NCBI GenBank assembly: GCA_031963465.1
Contig: JASSUG010000001.1
Span: 248,001 to 312,000, forward strand
Source: Mycoavidus cysteinexigens_B
GTDB taxonomy: Bacteria > Pseudomonadota > Gammaproteobacteria > Burkholderiales > Burkholderiaceae
Direction of reading: 5' to 3'
Length of the DNA stretch: 64,000 bases
Shown here: in pieces, positions 60,370 through 64,000 of the stretch
Position numbering within the stretch: position 1 is the stretch's first letter
Layout of the letters: every line of letters starts with the position of its first letter
The notes under the pieces: model-generated
Databases searched by the model: none
What the model saw: the letters and a program-made list of their open reading frames with translations, nothing else
Told to the model about the DNA's origin: nothing
Translations under genes and position numbers: made by a program

Positions 60370-61227
60370 TCATATTGTATGCTGTTCAAGCTTGAAGGTT
60401 GCCGCTGCATCCTGCCCGAGTGTCCGCACGAGGTAAGGTAAAGCGACTTTTAAGTTTTCTGCTAATGCGTAAGGTGGGTTCAGGATAAACATCCCGCTGC
60501 CGTATAAGCCATAGCCGTCTAGCGAGGGTTGGCATGTTTGCAGCGAGGCGTGCAGCCAGTTTTTTTCCGCTATTTTTTTTAGCTGTTCGGCAAAGCGCCG
60601 CGATTCAGGGCGTTGCACCTGCGGGTACCAAATCGCATAGGTTCCTGTCGCAAAGCGGCATACACTTTGTTGTAGTGTATCCAGTACGCGCTGATAGTCT
60701 TGTTTATCTTCATAAGACGGGTCAAGGAGCACCAGCGCCCGTCGCGGAGGGGGAGGCAACAACGCCTTGAGTCCGGTAAAGCCATCGCCCGCAGACAATA
60801 GAGCACGCGGCTTTTGGGCCGTTTCCAACTGGCTAAAATTATCGCGTAGCACTTTAATTTCGGTTGGATGGAGCTCAAACAGCCGCAGCCTGTCTTGGCT
60901 TCGCGTTAGCTGCCAGGCAAGCCAGGGTGAGCCTGGATAAAAGCGTAAATCTCCAGCTGGATTAAGGGCGCGAATTTGAGCGATATACTCTGCTAGCAAC
61001 GGGGGCAAGTCGCGTTGTGCCCAGAGTCGGGCAATGCCGCTTTCGTATTCAGCGTTTTTTGTTGCATATGCGCTAAATAGTTCATAGACACCTGCGCCAG
61101 CGTGTGTGTCAAGATACCAGAAGGCTTTATCTTTCTGGGCGAGATGGCGCAAGATATGCACGATAATGCTATGTTTGAGCACATCGGCGTGATTGCCCGC
61201 ATGAAAGGCGTGGCGGTAGCTTAGCAT
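60370..61227 (-). CDS. rlmJ: 23S rRNA (adenine(2030)-N6)-methyltransferase RlmJ
   Basis: Methylates A2030 of 23S rRNA. The family start MLSYRHAFHAGNHADVLKHS sets the ATG at 61227 (GAGGAAA upstream), not the longer frame. LDTHAGAGVYEL is the SAM motif, LLDPSYEDKQDY contains the DPPY-type active site variant, and GSGMFILNPPY follows. 285 residues, normal. Divergent from surE with 34 bases between the starts. Confidence 0.94.
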   Translation of the reverse strand: MLSYRHAFHAGNHADVLKHSIIVHILRHLAQKDKAFWYLDTHAGAGVYELFSAYATKNAEYESGIARLWAQRDLPPLLAEYIAQIRALNPAGDLRFYPGSPWLAWQLTRSQDRLRLFELHPTEIKVLRDNFSQLETAQKPRALLSAGDGFTGLKALLPPPPRRALVLLDPSYEDKQDYQRVLDTLQQSVCRFATGTYAIWYPQVQRPESRRFAEQLKKIAEKNWLHASLQTCQPSLDGYGLYGSGMFILNPPYALAENLKVALPYLVRTLGQDAAATFKLEQHTI

Positions 61228-61261
61228 GTTTGGTGTTTCCTCAGTTACAATCGTAAACAAT

Positions 61262-62020
61262 ATGCGAATTCTACTCAGTAATGACGATGGTTACCTGGCT
61301 CCTGGCCTAGCCGCGCTCTATGAAGCTTTAAAACCATTGGCCGAAGTCACCGTGTTCGCGCCTGAGCGTAATTGTAGCGGCGCGTCTAATTCATTGACTT
61401 TATCGCGGCCGTTGTCGGTGATGACCGCGCCTAATGGCTTCCGCTACCTGAATGGTACGCCAACGGATTGCGTGCATATTGCGCTCACAGGGGTACTTGA
61501 TTACAAACCGGACCTAGTTGTCTCGGGTATCAATAATGGGCAAAATATGGGCGAAGACACGTTGTATTCAGGTACGGTGGCAGCGGCCACGGAAGGGTTT
61601 ATGTTCGGCGTTCCCTCATTGGCTTTTTCTCTGGCCGATAAAGGCTGGGAGCATCTAGGGGCAGCGGCTCGCGTAGCCGGCGATATCGTGGCACACTATC
61701 TTGAAAACCCGTTATCGGCACCACTTTTGTTGAATATTAATATCCCTAACCGCTCTTATCATGAATTAGGGCCGTGGTATGTGACGCGGCTTGGTAAGCG
61801 GCACCCGTCGCAACCTGTGATTCAACAGATGAGTCCAGATGGCGAGCCAATTTATTGGATTGGGCCTGCGGGTGATGTCTGCGATGCCAGTGAGGGCACG
61901 GATTTTCATGCCGTGGCGCATGGTCGCGTGTCAATTACTCCGCTGCAACTGGATCTCACTCACACGCAATTGCTGCCATCAGTGCAAGACTGGGTATCGC
62001 TGGTGGAGTCAGAGTTATGA
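61262..62020 (+). CDS. surE: 5'/3'-nucleotidase SurE
   Basis: Stationary-phase survival nucleotidase. The metal-site start MRILLSNDDGYLAPGLAAL fixes the ATG at 61262; APERNCSGASNSLTLSRPL, NGTPTDCVHIALTG and SGINNGQNMGEDTLYSGTVA are family motifs. 252 residues, normal. Stop and pcm start overlap (ATGA). First gene of the surE-pcm-nlpD-rpoS block. Confidence 0.97.
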   Translation: MRILLSNDDGYLAPGLAALYEALKPLAEVTVFAPERNCSGASNSLTLSRPLSVMTAPNGFRYLNGTPTDCVHIALTGVLDYKPDLVVSGINNGQNMGEDTLYSGTVAAATEGFMFGVPSLAFSLADKGWEHLGAAARVAGDIVAHYLENPLSAPLLLNINIPNRSYHELGPWYVTRLGKRHPSQPVIQQMSPDGEPIYWIGPAGDVCDASEGTDFHAVAHGRVSITPLQLDLTHTQLLPSVQDWVSLVESEL

Positions 62021-62856
62021 CCCAAGCTAAGCGTTTTCCGCTTGGCTTGGCTGAAGTGCGCGCTAGCCAGACTAATCGGAATTATCTCGGCGTCGGCGCC
62101 GCGCCTACTGCAAAGAGTTGGGTCAGTACGCTTACGCGGATGGAGGCGATGGCTTCTCAACCCAGCCTGTCTAAGCGGGTCACCGTGTTACATCCAGCCT
62201 TGGCCTCAGAACGGGTGCGCGAGCGCATGGTTGAGCGCTTACGGGCAGGTGGTGTGAACCATGCGGGGGTACTCGCGGCGATGAACGCCGTGCCACGGCA
62301 TCTGTTTGTCGATCCAGGCTTAGCGGCACAAGCTTATCAAGAACTCGCGTTGCCGATTGGTCATCAGCAAACGATTTCTAAGCCCGCGGTGGTGGCGCGG
62401 ATGATTGAACTGGCCGCTGCCGACAGGGTACTGGAAAAAGTGCTTGAAATTGGCACCGGCTGTGGCTATCAGGCTGCCGTGCTGAGCCATGTCGCGCGCG
62501 AAGTCTATTCGATTGAGCGGGTGCGGCCGTTGTTTGAGCGCGCTAAAAAAAACCTGCGCCCGCTACGCGTAGCGAATCTTCGGCTACATTATGGTGATGG
62601 TTGCTTAGGCTTGCCGGCGGCGGCGCCGTTTGATGCGATTATTATTGCTGCGGCTGGCATCGGTGTTCCCGATAGGTTGCTTGAGCAGCTTGCGGTTGGC
62701 GGGCGTTTGATCGCACCCGTGGTGGTCTCCGCCGAACCAGAAACAAGCAATGAAACACAAGTTTTGACGCTGATTGAACGTGTCTCAGCCACCCAATGGC
62801 GCGAGTCAAGACTCGATCGCGTTTTTTTTGTCCCCTTGAAATCCGGAGTGATTTGA
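62017..62856 (+). CDS. pcm: protein-L-isoaspartate O-methyltransferase
   Basis: Repairs isoaspartyl residues with SAM. The domain starts around residue 70; ALPIGHQQTISKPAVVARMI and the SAM site VLEIGTGCGYQAAVLSHV are diagnostic. 279 residues, with about 60 extra N-terminal residues compared with E. coli Pcm, as in other Burkholderiaceae. ATGA overlap with surE and an overlap with nlpD. Confidence 0.95.
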   Translation: MTQAKRFPLGLAEVRASQTNRNYLGVGAAPTAKSWVSTLTRMEAMASQPSLSKRVTVLHPALASERVRERMVERLRAGGVNHAGVLAAMNAVPRHLFVDPGLAAQAYQELALPIGHQQTISKPAVVARMIELAAADRVLEKVLEIGTGCGYQAAVLSHVAREVYSIERVRPLFERAKKNLRPLRVANLRLHYGDGCLGLPAAAPFDAIIIAAAGIGVPDRLLEQLAVGGRLIAPVVVSAEPETSNETQVLTLIERVSATQWRESRLDRVFFVPLKSGVI

Positions 62857-63725
62857 AATTGATGGTTACGTTGCAAAGATTGGGTAGATCCCGCGGTCCA
62901 GCGATTTTTCAGGGCATCCTTTGCGCCGTGTCGCTGCTGGCCTTTGGTGCATGTTCGACGCGGCTGATCAATGCGCCCATCAGCGACCGTTTTGAAGCGA
63001 GTGCATTGGCTAGTCCGTTAGCCTTGGCGTCATCGTCGCCGCCCCCCGGCTACTACCGCGTGAAGCTAGGTGACACGCTTTATCGAATTGCCCTTGAACA
63101 TGGTCAGCATTATCAGGACGTTGTGGCGTGGAATAATCTGCAAAGTTCGTCCCAGATCGCAGTTGACCAATTGTTGCGCGTCGTGCCGCCAGGTACGGAA
63201 CCCGCGCCGAATACACCAGGTGTCTCGACGGCGCCGGTGGCAGATGGCGCGGTTGAGGTGCGTTCGCTGGATGGCGGCGCCAACCTTTACGGCGCTCCGC
63301 CGGTCGCAAGTATTGGGCCAGGCGCGCAGACAGCGGTGCCGGCCGCGAGTGCAATTTCGTTTGCCTGGCCGGTGCGGGGCCCAATCCTGGGTACTTTTGA
63401 TGAGTTAAAAAATAAAGGCTTGGATATTGGTGGTATTGTAGGAGCGCCAATCTCAGCTGCGGCTGAAGGCCGGGTTGTGTATGCTGGCAATGGCTTGAGA
63501 GGTTACGGCAATTTGATCATCATCAAGCATGATGTTACATTTTTAACGGCTTATGCACATAATAGAGCACTTTTCGTTAAGGAAGGCGAGGCCGTAGCCA
63601 AGGGGCAAAAAATTGCCGAGATGGGAAATAGCGATGCAAATCGCGTGATGTTGCATTTTGAAGTGCGTCAGCAGGGCAAGCCGGTAGATCCAATGAAGTA
63701 TTTATCCACTCCCCCAATAAATTAG
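62853..63725 (+). CDS. nlpD: NlpD-type lipoprotein (LysM and degenerate M23 domains)
   Basis: Outer-membrane lipoprotein that activates the amidase AmiC in cell separation. The signal peptide ends FGAC; a LysM domain (YYRVKLGDTLYRIALEHGQHY, about residues 63-110) and a C-terminal M23 domain (WPVRGPILGTFDELKNKGLDIGG) are seen. The zinc His/Asp set is mostly missing, as in NlpD. TTG start at 62853 with GGAG five bases away, overlapping the pcm stop; the ATG at 62862 is an alternative. Directly upstream of rpoS. Confidence 0.92.
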   Translation: MKLMVTLQRLGRSRGPAIFQGILCAVSLLAFGACSTRLINAPISDRFEASALASPLALASSSPPPGYYRVKLGDTLYRIALEHGQHYQDVVAWNNLQSSSQIAVDQLLRVVPPGTEPAPNTPGVSTAPVADGAVEVRSLDGGANLYGAPPVASIGPGAQTAVPAASAISFAWPVRGPILGTFDELKNKGLDIGGIVGAPISAAAEGRVVYAGNGLRGYGNLIIIKHDVTFLTAYAHNRALFVKEGEAVAKGQKIAEMGNSDANRVMLHFEVRQQGKPVDPMKYLSTPPIN

Positions 63726-63740
63726 CTCTTTCAAGTCAAT

Positions 63741-64000
63741 ATGCCAAACTCAAAGCGCCCGCAGTCGTACCCGATAGCTGATTCGCTATTGAGTCAGCTA
63801 GATGAGGTATTAAACTCGGAAGAGGCTATTGAGCTGCGGTTTGAGCGAGACAGTGAGGCGGCTGAAGAGGCGTTTGACGAAGAGGCAATCGACGCAAATG
63901 AACACCAACGTGAGCCCGATGCGTTGGCCGTTGATGAGCCAGATTCAAGTGATTTTAAAGCGCTGTTACGGTCTGAATTAACCGCTGACACGATTCAGCA
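63741..64000 (+). CDS. rpoS: RNA polymerase sigma factor RpoS (5' part, runs off right edge)
   Basis: The open frame from ATG 63741 reads MPNSKRPQSYPIADSLLSQL, an acidic variable N-terminal region (SEAAEEAFDEEAIDAN), then DFKALLRSELTADTIQ at the window end. The last segment matches the start of conserved region 1.2 of stationary-phase sigma S in Burkholderiaceae. Position after nlpD supports this. The rest lies outside the window. Confidence 0.9.
   Translation, partial: MPNSKRPQSYPIADSLLSQLDEVLNSEEAIELRFERDSEAAEEAFDEEAIDANEHQREPDALAVDEPDSSDFKALLRSELTADTIQ

Noticed and set aside
60176..60436. Plus-strand frame with LKRLKHLKRLKRLK
   Set aside because: Arises from a 9-bp repeat and overlaps the end of rlmJ; no family or ribosome site.

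Overview
The window looks like a chromosome segment of a Burkholderiaceae-type betaproteobacterium. The gene neighbourhoods queA-tgt-yajC-secD-secF, rplM-rpsI-erpA, surE-pcm-nlpD-rpoS and spoT-rpoZ-gmk-yicC-rph-rdgB-hemW have the order and protein sequences of that family. Base composition appears clearly lower in GC than free-living Burkholderia, and there are eukaryote-like repeat proteins, remnants and duplicated accessory genes. I infer a host-associated, possibly endofungal relative (Mycoavidus/Glomeribacter-like). This is inference, since no 16S rRNA or marker comparison was possible.

Layout. 1-2286: an open-ended minus-strand gene (F-box-like start, pentapeptide repeats, WD40 repeats) running off the left edge. 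2620-8415: Sec translocon accessory genes and queuosine genes, all minus strand. 8511-11938: recG and an Rpn-like nuclease. 12073-24979: housekeeping genes (rplM-rpsI, erpA, tkt, gap, fur, bamE, dapB, leuS, lptE, holA, proA, hemJ). 25224-32633: an accessory zone with an aromatic amino-acid permease, an IS3-type scrap, a GNAT/DUF1778 toxin-antitoxin pair, a novel two-gene cassette (15-residue-repeat protein plus lipoprotein), and a lysine-2,3-aminomutase-like gene with an amino-acid permease. 32862-39930: an rRNA methyltransferase and a very large NACHT-pentapeptide-WD40 protein. 40064-48489: tRNA-Cys, tRNA-Gly, greB, the spoT to hemW cluster and tRNA-Ser. 48464-51364: a small decayed island in tRNA-Ser, bounded by a duplicated tRNA 3' end, holding an integrase remnant, a transporter remnant and a second copy of the novel cassette. 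51799-53703: a second F-box-like/pentapeptide/WD40 gene. 54010-60145: a copper-chaperone-like protein and a mirror-image array of two LysR regulators with three paralogous solute-binding proteins. 60370-64000: rlmJ, surE, pcm, nlpD and the start of rpoS.

The most unusual content falls into two groups. First, three related WD40 proteins share one helical, pentapeptide and beta-propeller module: two start with an F-box-like motif and one with a NACHT NTPase. Second, a duplicated cassette encodes a cytosolic repeat/coiled-coil protein and a lipoprotein that is itself a diverged relative of that protein. One cassette copy rides on the tRNA-Ser island and has a one-base frameshift in a poly-A run. 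I recognise no described family for the cassette proteins.
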